Assembly (NCBI RefSeq): GCF_029870285.1 | Contig: NZ_JACSYA010000016.1 | Coordinates: 1-64,000 of the forward strand | Source: Delftia sp. PS-11 | Lineage (GTDB): Bacteria; Pseudomonadota; Gammaproteobacteria; Burkholderiales; Burkholderiaceae_C | DNA length: 64,000 bases | Direction of reading: 5' to 3' | Shown here: in pieces, positions 18,042 through 28,479 of the stretch | How the letters are laid out: each line of letters begins with the position of its first letter | Numbering within the stretch: position 1 is the first letter of the stretch | Program-made: the position numbers and the translations under genes | The notes under the pieces: model-generated | Seen by the model: only the letters and a program-made list of their open reading frames with translations | The model's database searches: none | Told to the model about the DNA's origin: nothing

Positions 18042-19640
18042 ATGGATCAATGGGCAGGTATGGCGATGTGCCTGGCACTGGTGGCGCCTGTGTTGGCCTT
18101 GCTGGTTGCGCTCTGGGTGCGCAAAAGCCAGCTGGCAAGTGCAGACCAGGCTTGGCGGAGGGTGCAAGGCGCCGTATGGCTGGGCCTGGCTGCATCAATC
18201 GCTGCGTCTGTGCTGCAGGTCATTGGCTCCGTGCAGCCAGCCTGGGCTGGCATGCTGGGCATGACTGCCTTGAGCGCTGCGCTTTCAGTGCTGGTACAAG
18301 GCTTGGCAGGTGTGATTGCTGCGTTTTCGGGGCGTTACCTGCAAGGTGACCGGCAGGGTGTTGCGGGCCAACAGCGGTATGCCTCAAGCCTGGCCATGGT
18401 GCTGGCCTGTGTGCAGATACTGTTGCTGGCGGATCACTGGATTGTGTTGATTGTTGCCTGGGCTGCGGTGGGTGGAGCGCTGCAGCATTTGTTGTGTTTC
18501 TACAGTGATCGTCCATTTGCCTTGCTGGCCGCTCACAAGAAGCGCTTGGCTGATCGCATCGCTGATGGCCTGCTGGTGTGCGCAGCTGCGCTGGCATGGC
18601 ATGAGGTGGGCAGCGGCTCGCTGTCGCAACTGGCGCAACACATGGCAGACACCACGGCCCAGGGTGTGTCATCGGTGGGCATGCAGGCTTGCGCAGTGCT
18701 GCTGGTGCTGGCGGTTGTGCTGCGAACCGCTTTGTTTCCCGTGCATGGCTGGCTGACCCAGGTGATGGAAGCGCCCACACCCGTGTCGGCGCTATTGCAT
18801 GCCGGTGTGGTGAATCTGGGCGGATGGGTGTTGATCCGCCAGTCTTCCTTGATCGAGGCTTCTCCCGTGGCGCGCTGCCTGCTGGTGGGGGTGGGGGTGG
18901 CCACCGCATTGCTGGCGGGCATGGTGATGATGACGCGCATCAGCATCAAGGTGCGGCTTGCCTGGTCTACCGTGGCCCAGATGGGCTTCATGGTCATGGA
19001 GTGCGGCCTGGGCCTCTACACCCTTGCGGCCCTGCATCTGATAGGGCATTCGCTCTACAAGGCACATGCATTTCTGGCCGCATCAGGTGCAGTGCAGCAA
19101 ACCCGCCTGCAGCAAATGCGCAGTCCGGCCATGCCTGCCGCCTGGAGCCTGTGGATGGCCCCAGGCCTGGCTCTGGCAATGGTGGCAGGTCTGCATGGCT
19201 TCATGTCGGTATCTGGCTGGCCGTTGTGGTGGACCGCCGTTCTTGCCTTGGCCTGGGCTCCCTTGCTGTGGGTGCCTGTGAACACGCGCACAGGAAGGCT
19301 CTGCGCTGCGGGTTGGAGCGCCGGAGTGGTGCTGCTGGCAGGGCTGACCCTTGTCGCATCTTGGGCCCACGGTTTGCCCCTTGGCCTTCAAGATGCCCCT
19401 TATGACTCGGCGGGCTGGTTTGTCGCTTTGGCCATGGGCCTGATGTATGCCGCCACGGTGGCGCTGCAGCGTTGGCCGCAGCGGCTGGCTTCCTTGCGCC
19501 GATGGAGTTATGCGGGCTTTTATGTGGACGAGTTTTATACGCGGGTCACCTTGCGTCTGTGGCCTGCCCAATGGACGCCGCGCACTGCGATCCAAAAGGA
19601 TGGCTGGCCTGCCTGCGCGCTGATGACTGCACAAGATTGA
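18042..19640 (+). CDS. dabB: DabB, membrane subunit of inorganic carbon accumulation complex
   Basis: 532-residue polytopic membrane protein of the NuoL/MrpA proton-translocating family. Hydrophobic segments run almost throughout. Family motifs include FSGRYLQGD, TALFPVHGWLTQVMEAPTPVSALLHAGVVNLGG split over helices, and MVMMTRISIKVRLAWSTVAQMGFM with conserved charged residues in the membrane. The ATG at 18042 has GGAGG upstream; a longer in-frame start exists at 18012. The stop lies 7 bases before dabA, which identifies it as the DAB coupling subunit and not a respiratory complex I subunit. It probably uses the cation gradient to power CO2 hydration by DabA. Confidence 0.9.
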   Translation: MDQWAGMAMCLALVAPVLALLVALWVRKSQLASADQAWRRVQGAVWLGLAASIAASVLQVIGSVQPAWAGMLGMTALSAALSVLVQGLAGVIAAFSGRYLQGDRQGVAGQQRYASSLAMVLACVQILLLADHWIVLIVAWAAVGGALQHLLCFYSDRPFALLAAHKKRLADRIADGLLVCAAALAWHEVGSGSLSQLAQHMADTTAQGVSSVGMQACAVLLVLAVVLRTALFPVHGWLTQVMEAPTPVSALLHAGVVNLGGWVLIRQSSLIEASPVARCLLVGVGVATALLAGMVMMTRISIKVRLAWSTVAQMGFMVMECGLGLYTLAALHLIGHSLYKAHAFLAASGAVQQTRLQQMRSPAMPAAWSLWMAPGLALAMVAGLHGFMSVSGWPLWWTAVLALAWAPLLWVPVNTRTGRLCAAGWSAGVVLLAGLTLVASWAHGLPLGLQDAPYDSAGWFVALAMGLMYAATVALQRWPQRLASLRRWSYAGFYVDEFYTRVTLRLWPAQWTPRTAIQKDGWPACALMTAQD

Positions 19641-19647
19641 GGAGCCA

Positions 19648-22134
19648 ATGATGAATAACCCCGTAATAGAGCCTGCAGGCACACATGCCCTGGTGGCGGC
19701 TGCATGTGCTCAGGCCTGCGAAATGATTGCACCTGCCTGGCCGTTGGATAGATCGATTGCCGTCAATCCGCACTGGCAGCGCGTGGGCCGCTCTGTACGT
19801 GAAGTGGCTGCCCGTATGGCAGTGCTGGCGGGCATTCAGGTTTTCCCCGCGCGGTCTTACCTGAGCCATGCATGGCTCAGCGGCCGTATCAGCCCAGCAG
19901 ACCTGGACTGGGCCATGGCGCAGAAGCTGCCGCCAGGGGCTGCTGTGACCTCCAGGCAGTGCATCGAAGCGCTGGGCCGTCCGTTGGCTCTGCCGCGTTT
20001 GCCTTTGTTGATCGATGTCCTGGACGATGACCCTGATCGCCACAAACGTCTGTCCTGGCGACTGGGTGTGACCCACCAGGTGAGCCAGACCTGTGCCAGT
20101 TACTTTGATGCGCATCAGGCCGATTGGCAGCCTCAACGCAACGAAGGCCTGTATGCCTTTTGGCGTGAAACCCTGATGCATGACCATGGCATTGGCTTGC
20201 TCATGGGGCTGCCGCACCTGAAGCAATGTCTGGGGGCGTTGCCAGCCAACCGCGAAGATGCCGAGAGCTGGGTCATGCAACGCCTGGGTTTGCCAACAGA
20301 GGTATGGACCGACTATCTGGAGGCCGTACTCTTGTCCATCAACGGCTGGGCATCATGGTGCGCCTATCTGGGCTGGCAGGCCAGGCTCGGCGGCACAGCA
20401 CCCGATGCAGCCTATACCCACTTGCGCGATCTGCTGGCTATCCGCCTGGCTTGGGGAGCGCTGCTGCTCGAGTGCAAGGGTGTCAGGGCGGCATACCAGG
20501 CTTTTGAGGCATTGCAAAACGAGTGGCGTCAGTGCACTACTCGATTGGCCGATGCCAAGGCCAGCCTCTGGATCGACGAGGTCTGGCAGGTGGCATTGGA
20601 GGCTGGCTACCAGCGCGATTTGGCCCATCAGTTGACAGGCAGGCACTCGATTGCAATGACGCAGCCGGTGCAGCCGCAAGTCCAGGCGCAAGCCGTGTTT
20701 TGTATTGATGTACGCAGCGAGGTTCTGCGTCGCGCGTTGGAGGCTGCGTGGCCTGCCGTTCAAACAGTGGGCTTTGCCGGCTTCTTTGGCCTGCCTGTTG
20801 CTTACACGCCCTTGGCAACTGCGGCGCGCCGCCCGCAGTTGCCTGGGTTGTTGGCGCCAAGCATCGATGTGCAAGACACCAGCCCCGACGCTGACGCCAT
20901 CGCGCGAGCGCGACAGCATCGCTTTGCGCGCAGCGAGGTCTGGCATACCGCCAATCGCTGGCCTGCAGCCGCCTTCTCTTTTGTGGAAACAGCCGGCGTT
21001 GGCTACCTGGGCAAGCTGAGCCGTTTGCTGGCACCTGGTACCAGCGAGCGTCCTCGCGATGATCTGGCGGGAATTCCCGCCCGGTATCGTCCCGCATGCA
21101 CTCCTGCCCTGATGGGCCTGGATTTAGAAGCCAAAGTCGCCTTGGCAGGGCGTGTGCTGCACGCCATGGGGTTGGTCAATCAACTGGCGCCACTGGTTTT
21201 GCTGGTGGGGCATGGCAGCCACAGTACGAATAATGCGCATGCCGCATCCCTGGATTGCGGCGCTTGTGGCGGGCAAACCGGCGAGGTGAATGCACGCGTG
21301 CTGGCCGGCTTGCTCAACGAACCCGGCGTGCGCGCCGGTCTCCAAGCCAGGGGCGTGCTGATTCCTCAGGACACGGTATTCGTGCCTGCGCTGCACAACA
21401 CCACGACCGACGAGGTCGAGGTTTTGGATGCCGCACCTCTGCCCGAAGCGGTCCGGGGCGTCTGGGCTTTGCTCCATGCTGCGCTGTGCCGTGCGAGCGA
21501 CCAGGTCAGGCGTGAGCGAGCGCCAGGTCTGGGCCTTGATGCGCAAGCAGGAGCAGATGCCTTGTTCAAGGCCTATCGGCGCCGTGCCAATGATGGCGCT
21601 CAGACCCGTCCCGAGTGGGGTCTGGCTGGCAATGCCTCGTTCATCATTGCGCCACGCGCCAGAACTCAGGCCCTGAACCTTGGCGGACGCACTTTTTTGC
21701 ACGACTACGACGCCAGCTGTGATGCCGATGGCAGTGTGCTGGAGCTGCTGATGACAGCGCCCATGCTGGTCACACATTGGATCAACTGGCAGTACCACGC
21801 ATCCACCTGTGAGCCTGAGCGTTTTGGCAGTGGCAACAAGTTGCTGCACAACGTAGTGGGAGGCAACCTGGGAGTATTTGAGGGCAATGGCGGCGACCTG
21901 CGCATTGGCTTGTCACAGCAGTCCGTGCACGACGGGGCTCAGTGCAGGCATGAGCCATTGCGTCTCACCGTGGTGATAGATGCCCCAAGAGAAGCGATTG
22001 ACAGCATTGTGGCCAGGCATGCCACTGTGCGGCAGCTGATTGACAACGAGTGGCTGCATTTATGGCGCTTTGAGCAAACCGGCCTGCAGCGTTATGCGCA
22101 AAGGGCCTGGCATGATTTGAAGGGCCTTGCATAA
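19648..22134 (+). CDS. dabA: DabA, carbonic-anhydrase-like subunit (DUF2309)
   Basis: 828 residues, the size of DabA/UPF0753 proteins. Zinc-site residues are visible where expected: Cys352 and Asp354 in VFCIDVRSE, His522 in LLVGHGSHSTNN, and Cys537 in LDCGACGG. Asp354-Arg356 also match the catalytic pair of beta-carbonic anhydrases. The DAB complex hydrates CO2 in the cytoplasm in an energy-coupled way and so accumulates bicarbonate. GAGGAG precedes the ATG. It is the second gene of a dabB-dabA operon facing a LysR gene. Confidence 0.93.
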   Translation: MMNNPVIEPAGTHALVAAACAQACEMIAPAWPLDRSIAVNPHWQRVGRSVREVAARMAVLAGIQVFPARSYLSHAWLSGRISPADLDWAMAQKLPPGAAVTSRQCIEALGRPLALPRLPLLIDVLDDDPDRHKRLSWRLGVTHQVSQTCASYFDAHQADWQPQRNEGLYAFWRETLMHDHGIGLLMGLPHLKQCLGALPANREDAESWVMQRLGLPTEVWTDYLEAVLLSINGWASWCAYLGWQARLGGTAPDAAYTHLRDLLAIRLAWGALLLECKGVRAAYQAFEALQNEWRQCTTRLADAKASLWIDEVWQVALEAGYQRDLAHQLTGRHSIAMTQPVQPQVQAQAVFCIDVRSEVLRRALEAAWPAVQTVGFAGFFGLPVAYTPLATAARRPQLPGLLAPSIDVQDTSPDADAIARARQHRFARSEVWHTANRWPAAAFSFVETAGVGYLGKLSRLLAPGTSERPRDDLAGIPARYRPACTPALMGLDLEAKVALAGRVLHAMGLVNQLAPLVLLVGHGSHSTNNAHAASLDCGACGGQTGEVNARVLAGLLNEPGVRAGLQARGVLIPQDTVFVPALHNTTTDEVEVLDAAPLPEAVRGVWALLHAALCRASDQVRRERAPGLGLDAQAGADALFKAYRRRANDGAQTRPEWGLAGNASFIIAPRARTQALNLGGRTFLHDYDASCDADGSVLELLMTAPMLVTHWINWQYHASTCEPERFGSGNKLLHNVVGGNLGVFEGNGGDLRIGLSQQSVHDGAQCRHEPLRLTVVIDAPREAIDSIVARHATVRQLIDNEWLHLWRFEQTGLQRYAQRAWHDLKGLA

Positions 22135-22458
22135 GCACTGGTCTGGCGGGCATGTGCCAGTCAACGCAGTCTGACTCACATTGCCCGCCTGACTGACTGG
22201 GAGAGGGGCGTGCTGCCCCATCCCACCCGCTTGCAGCACTGATATCCGCATCAAATTGAAATGCAGGAGGGTGCAAGGGCAGCAGCATGCCGGCTTGCAT
22301 TTCTATGGCTTCGCCAGGGGCCTCCACGCATGAATCCTCGGGTTTCCGGTATGAGGGGGGAGTAATCAGGTATTTTTGAAGAAAAAGGCAGGTCGATGCG
22401 GACGCAAAATCGCAAAGCATCAAAGCCTGCCATATTTCCAAATTGCGATCACTTAGAG
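22135..22458. other. Intergenic region between dabA and the glutathione transferase gene
   Basis: 324 bases with no supportable gene. It holds an inverted repeat GGCGGGCA (22145-22152) and TGCCCGCC (22182-22189) with a long loop and no T-run, which may end the dab transcript weakly. The right half is AT-richer and probably carries the promoter of the next gene, but I cannot fix -35 and -10 boxes with confidence. Confidence 0.4.
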
Positions 22459-23082
22459 ATGATAAAAATATTGGGCAAGTCCTCCTCCATCAACGTACGA
22501 AAAGTCTTGTGGCTCTGCGCAGAGCTGGGCTTGCCCTATCAGCAGGAGGAGTGGGGATCGGGTCACCGCTCGACGCATGAGGCACAGTTCATGGCGCTCA
22601 ACCCGAACGCCATGGTGCCGGTGCTGGTTGATGGGGATTTTGTGTTGTGGGAGTCCAACAGCATCTGCCGCTATCTTGCGGCGCGGCAGCAACGCCTGGA
22701 CCTGCTGCCTGCCGAACCGCGAACCAGGGCGCATGTCGAGCAATGGATGGATTGGCAAGCGACCGAACTGAACAACGCATGGCGTTATGCCTTCATGGGT
22801 TTGGTACGCAACAGCAGCGAGCATCAGGATGCCGCACAGTTGGCGGCAAGCGTGAACCGCTGGAATCGCCACATGGAGATACTGGAGGCACAGTTGTTGT
22901 CTGCAGGAGGCTATGCCGCTGGTGCAAGTTTCAGCCTGGCAGACGTGGTCCTCGGCCTGTCTGTGCACCGCTGGACTGCGACCCCGATGGAGCATGCCGA
23001 CTTGCCTGCCGTGCGCGCTTATTATCGAAAGCTTTGCGAGCGGCCAGGTTTTATGCTGCACGGAGCCAATGGTATTCCCTGA
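22459..23082 (+). CDS. Glutathione S-transferase
   Basis: 207 residues with the thioredoxin-like N-terminal domain (MIKILGKSSSINVRKVLWLCAELGLPYQ), the glutathione-binding cis-proline segment NAMVPVLVDGDFVLWESNSICRYLA, and an all-helical C-terminal domain containing the N-capping segment FSLADVVLGLSVHRW. The catalytic residue by alignment is in SSSINVRK, a Ser-type start. The ATG at 22459 gives the standard N-terminus; the upstream extension is not family-like. The substrate is unknown. It is a monocistronic gene as far as I can see. Confidence 0.9.
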   Translation: MIKILGKSSSINVRKVLWLCAELGLPYQQEEWGSGHRSTHEAQFMALNPNAMVPVLVDGDFVLWESNSICRYLAARQQRLDLLPAEPRTRAHVEQWMDWQATELNNAWRYAFMGLVRNSSEHQDAAQLAASVNRWNRHMEILEAQLLSAGGYAAGASFSLADVVLGLSVHRWTATPMEHADLPAVRAYYRKLCERPGFMLHGANGIP

Positions 23083-23139
23083 AAGGGGGCCTGGGTTGTT
23101 TTCCGCCTGCCACCGCTGTGGCGTACCGGCTCCCTGGGC

Positions 23140-23166
23140 TACAGTTCGCGTTGTTTTTGCCGATGG
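23140..23166 (+). promoter_or_regulatory. Sigma-28 (FliA)-type promoter of the flxA-like gene
   Basis: TACAGTTC, exactly 11 bases, then GCCGATGG. The flagellar sigma-28 consensus is TAAAGTTT-N11-GCCGATAA, so 12 of 16 positions match at the correct spacing. The -10 box ends only 7 bases before the ATG of the flxA-like gene, a known class of FliA-dependent genes. Confidence 0.65.
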
Positions 23167-23173
23167 ACTATTC

Positions 23174-23515
23174 ATGCAAGTTTCCTCCACCTCATCGACT
23201 TCATTTTCCAGCGCCGCGCAGTCTGGCGGCGGTGGCAACGACATTGCTGCCCTTCAACGCAAGCTGCGTGACCTGCAGCAGGCGCTCAAGGAAGTGCCTT
23301 CGGAAGACCTTGACGCCAAGGCTAAGCAGCAAAAAGCCAAGCTTTTGCAAGCCCAGATCGCAATGGTGCAGCAGCAGATCGAGGCTCTGCAGAGAGAAAA
23401 ACAGCAGGCGCAGCTGGACAAACAGCGTGAACAGCAGCAAGCCAAGCAGGCCAGGGAGCCAGGCCAAGGCAGCAAGACGCCGGGCTTGGGAGCTTCTGTA
23501 GACGTTTTCGCCTGA
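23174..23515 (+). CDS. FlxA-like coiled-coil protein
   Basis: 113 residues. A Ser/Thr/Gly-rich start (MQVSSTSSTSFSSAAQSGGG) leads into a long heptad-rich coiled coil (ALQRKLRDLQQALKEV through residue 95) heavy in Gln and Lys, and ends PGLGASVDVFA, a C-terminus typical of FlxA-like proteins. Such genes are flagellar-regulon members in enterobacteria, with no clear molecular role. A sigma-28-like promoter directly upstream and a good terminator downstream frame the gene. The promoter is so close that the message may lack a leader; no ribosome binding site is visible. Confidence 0.8.
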   Translation: MQVSSTSSTSFSSAAQSGGGGNDIAALQRKLRDLQQALKEVPSEDLDAKAKQQKAKLLQAQIAMVQQQIEALQREKQQAQLDKQREQQQAKQAREPGQGSKTPGLGASVDVFA

Positions 23516-23527
23516 TAGATAGACAAG

Positions 23528-23550
23528 ATCCGCGTGTTGCGGATTTTTTT
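23528..23550 (+). terminator. Rho-independent terminator of the flxA-like gene
   Basis: ATCCGC (23528-23533), loop GTGTT, GCGGAT (23539-23544), then a run of T to 23550. It begins 12 bases after the stop codon. Confidence 0.88.
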
Positions 23551-23565
23551 ATGTAACTTACATGA
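23551..23565. repeat. Palindromic repeat copy 1, upstream of chemoreceptor gene
   Basis: ATGTAACTTACATGA, containing the perfect palindrome ATGTAA-C-TTACAT. The same 15 bases recur at 25355, directly after the chemoreceptor gene that follows, and both copies run on into similar AT-rich sequence. It may be an operator or the footprint of a small insertion. Confidence 0.6.
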
Positions 23566-23730
23566 TTTCATAATGTAAAAATGAATGAATGCTTCTGTAA
23601 AGTGTGAGCAGTCTGCAACGGAGCAGTGGTTGGGTGATGGTTGGCATGCATGATTTTTAAAATAGCTGTAAACTATCGGTTATTGATTTAATGTTGGTGA
23701 AATCAATTAAAAATCAAAACAACCGAAATC

Positions 23731-25302
23731 ATGCAAGTAATCAAAGATATGCGTATCGGCTGGAGGCTTGGCGCGGTGTTCGCCATGCTGCTCATGTGTC
23801 AGGCGGTGGTGGGGTACGTTGGTGTACATGCACTGAACAATGTCTTCACTGGAACTCAGGTGCTGTATCAGGACAGGGTTGTGCCGCTCAAGCAGCTCAA
23901 ACGTATCGCCGATGCCTACGCGGTCGATGTGATTGATGCCGTCAACAAGGCTAATGCCGGCCTGATCTCTGCCAGGCAGGCTGCGGATAGCATATCCAGT
24001 ACGCTGCCCATCATCGATGCGTCCTGGAAGGGCTTCATGGCTACGTCGATGACTGCTGAGGAGGCCGCCTTGGCAAAGGAAGTCCAGGCACTGTTTCCGG
24101 CAGCGAACCAGGACGTGGCAAGGCTGCTGGTCAGGCTCGGGCGGATCGACGGCAAGCAGGTGGGGCAACTGAACGAGTTTGATGGACCCCTGTATGCAAC
24201 GGTCGATCCGATCAGCATCAAGATTGCTCAACTGGTCGATCTTCAGCTGAATGCGGCCGAATCGGTCTACGCCGACTCTGGCCGGACCTTGCAGCAGTCC
24301 CGATGGATCATATTTGGCGTGCTTGCAGGCACTGCACTCCTGGCGGCCTGGCTTGCCTATGTAGTCACGCGCTCCATTACCTCACCGTTGCAGATAGCCG
24401 TGAATTTTGCGCGCCACATCGAGAATGGGGACCTGTCGCGCAATATCAGCAGCACAGCGCGCGACGAAATGGGGGACTTGCTGCGATCCATGGCAGCAAT
24501 GCGGTCGGCGCTTGAGAAGATTGTTGACGAAGTCCGGCGTGGTGTTGAGTCTGTGACCACCGCCTCCAGTCAGATTGCGGCAGGCAATCTGGATCTCAGC
24601 TGCAGGACCGAGCACCAGGCGTCAAGCCTGCAGGAAACGGCTTCTTCCATGGAGCAGTTGAACAGCAGCGTCCGCCAGAGTTCGCACCATGCCGTACAGG
24701 CGAGCGCACTGGCCGGGCGTGCCAAGGACGCGGCCCATGCAGGCGGCAATGCGGTTGCCAAAGTCATCCGCACCATGGGGGAGATATCGGCCAGCAGCAG
24801 CAAGATTGCTGAGATCACGGGATTGATCGATAGCATTGCCTTTCAGACCAATATTCTTGCTCTGAACGCTGCCGTGGAAGCGGCTCGTGCGGGCGGGCAG
24901 GGGAGGGGATTTGCCGTTGTGGCGGGTGAAGTTCGTGCACTGGCTCAGCGCAGCGCCGTCGCAGCTCGGGAAATCAAGGCGCTGATTGCGGCTTCCGTGC
25001 AAAACGTAGAGGCAGGCAGTGATGAAGTGAAGGAAGCTGGTAAAGCCATGGATGCGATTGATGAGCAAGTCAGAGAGGTCGTCAGTCTGATCACAGCCAT
25101 CTCTGCATCCAGTACCGAGCAAAGCGGCGGGCTTGCACAGATCAATCAAGCTGTATCACAAATGGACGAAGTCACTCAGCAAAATGCGGCATTGGTCGAA
25201 GAGTCGGCAGCCGCAGCGGCCAGCCTTGAACGCCAGGCACGGATATTGGAGCAGGCTGTCTCGATTTTCCGTGTGCAGCAGATCAGTGCAGCCACTTGTT
25301 GA
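23731..25302 (+). CDS. Methyl-accepting chemotaxis protein, four-helix-bundle sensor
   Basis: 523 residues. First transmembrane helix about 12-32, periplasmic four-helix-bundle ligand domain about 33-190 (MCP_1-type, ending NAAESVYADSGRTLQQS), second helix about 191-212, HAMP domain about 213-265 (RSITSPLQIAVNFARHIENGDLS), then the signalling domain with [23 protein letters not shown] and [20 protein letters not shown]. The ligand is unknown. There is no cytoplasmic C-terminal pentapeptide for CheR. It is flanked on both sides by the same 15-base palindromic repeat. Confidence 0.94.
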   Translation: MQVIKDMRIGWRLGAVFAMLLMCQAVVGYVGVHALNNVFTGTQVLYQDRVVPLKQLKRIADAYAVDVIDAVNKANAGLISARQAADSISSTLPIIDASWKGFMATSMTAEEAALAKEVQALFPAANQDVARLLVRLGRIDGKQVGQLNEFDGPLYATVDPISIKIAQLVDLQLNAAESVYADSGRTLQQSRWIIFGVLAGTALLAAWLAYVVTRSITSPLQIAVNFARHIENGDLSRNISSTARDEMGDLLRSMAAMRSALEKIVDEVRRGVESVTTASSQIAAGNLDLSCRTEHQASSLQETASSMEQLNSSVRQSSHHAVQASALAGRAKDAAHAGGNAVAKVIRTMGEISASSSKIAEITGLIDSIAFQTNILALNAAVEAARAGGQGRGFAVVAGEVRALAQRSAVAAREIKALIAASVQNVEAGSDEVKEAGKAMDAIDEQVREVVSLITAISASSTEQSGGLAQINQAVSQMDEVTQQNAALVEESAAAAASLERQARILEQAVSIFRVQQISAATC

Positions 25303-25354
25303 ACAGGAGTGCACGTGACTTGCCTGGCCACTGTGATGGCTGTCAGGCATTTTA

Positions 25355-25369
25355 ATGTAACTTACATGA
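25355..25369. repeat. Palindromic repeat copy 2, downstream of chemoreceptor gene
   Basis: Second exact copy of ATGTAACTTACATGA, 53 bases after the chemoreceptor stop codon and in the same orientation as copy 1. Followed by ATTTATAA, close to TTTCATAA after copy 1. Confidence 0.6.
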
Positions 25370-25477
25370 ATTTATAAAAAACACTAAAACAATCAAATAT
25401 CCATCAATCAGAAAACAGTGGGGACGTGCAAGCACCATGGCGCAAGGCGCTGGCAGCGCGTGATCCTGATCTGTCTG

Positions 25478-26113
25478 TCACGATGCGGCTGCCAGGCCAT
25501 TCTTGAAATGCCGCCGCATGGCCTGTGCTGCAGCAGGACCATCCCGGTGCATCAGACATTGCATGACGGCTTCGTGTTCGGCCAGCGAGTCCTCGATGCG
25601 TCCCTGCTTGAACAGGGACTTGTGGCGATTGAGCTTCATGACTTTGCGCAGGTCAGCCACCAGCTGGTTGCGCCAGCGGTTGTCGGCGATCTGCAACAAC
25701 TGCATGTGAAAGCTCTCGTTGAGCTCAAAAAAACGCTCAGCGTCCTGTGTCTGTGCCTTGAGGCTTTCATGTGTCTGGCGAAGGGCGGCCATTTGCGCAT
25801 CGCTGGCCGACTCGGCGACGACCTGGACTGCATCCGACTCGAGCAGGCTCAGCAGGTGATAGACATCAGCGATGTCCTTGGAGGAAACCTCGGTCACGTA
25901 GGCTCCTCTGCGGACCTTCATCGTGACCAGGCCCTCTGCCGCCAGCACTTTCAGAGCCTCGCGCAGCGGCGTGCGGCTGATGCCGTATTCCTCGGCGATC
26001 TTGAGCTCGTCGATCCAGTCACCAGGGGCCAGCTCGTGCAGAAAGATTCGCTGGCGCAATTTCTCTGCAACCTGTTCGTAGAGCGCGCGGGGGGTAAGGG
26101 TGTTGGGTGACAT
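25478..26113 (-). CDS. GntR/FadR-family regulator (FCD domain), divergent from scpA
   Basis: 211 residues from the ATG at 26113. The N-terminal GntR winged helix (ALYEQVAEKLRQRIFLHELAPGDW...EEYGISRTPLREALKVLAAEGLV) is followed by an all-helical FCD effector domain with its metal-binding histidine region (SFHMQLLQIADN and EHEAVMQCL). The longer reading frame upstream is not family-like. It is divergent from the methylmalonyl-CoA operon with 161 bases between starts, so it likely senses an acyl-CoA or acid of that pathway; this is inference. A weak TTACAT (26119) / ATGTAA (26164) pair lies in the shared promoter region. Confidence 0.92.
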   Translation of the reverse strand: MSPNTLTPRALYEQVAEKLRQRIFLHELAPGDWIDELKIAEEYGISRTPLREALKVLAAEGLVTMKVRRGAYVTEVSSKDIADVYHLLSLLESDAVQVVAESASDAQMAALRQTHESLKAQTQDAERFFELNESFHMQLLQIADNRWRNQLVADLRKVMKLNRHKSLFKQGRIEDSLAEHEAVMQCLMHRDGPAAAQAMRRHFKNGLAAAS

Positions 26114-26274
26114 GAGGCTTACATTGTACGGGCAAAGATATTTTGAATGAATAATTATGAATGATGTAAACTGCATCAACTCCCGAGCCGGACCCCACAG
26201 ACGACAGCAGTGTTGGCTCCATGAACAGCGTGGACCGGCAACGGAGAGCACCTGCCATTCACGAGCTTGAGAAC

Positions 26275-28452
<2,178 letters not shown>

Positions 28453-28479
28453 GCCGGCCAACCCGCCGAGTTGACGCAC

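Noticed and set aside
22145..22189. Inverted repeat after dabA as a terminator
   Set aside because: Loop of 29 bases and no T-run; too weak to list as a terminator.
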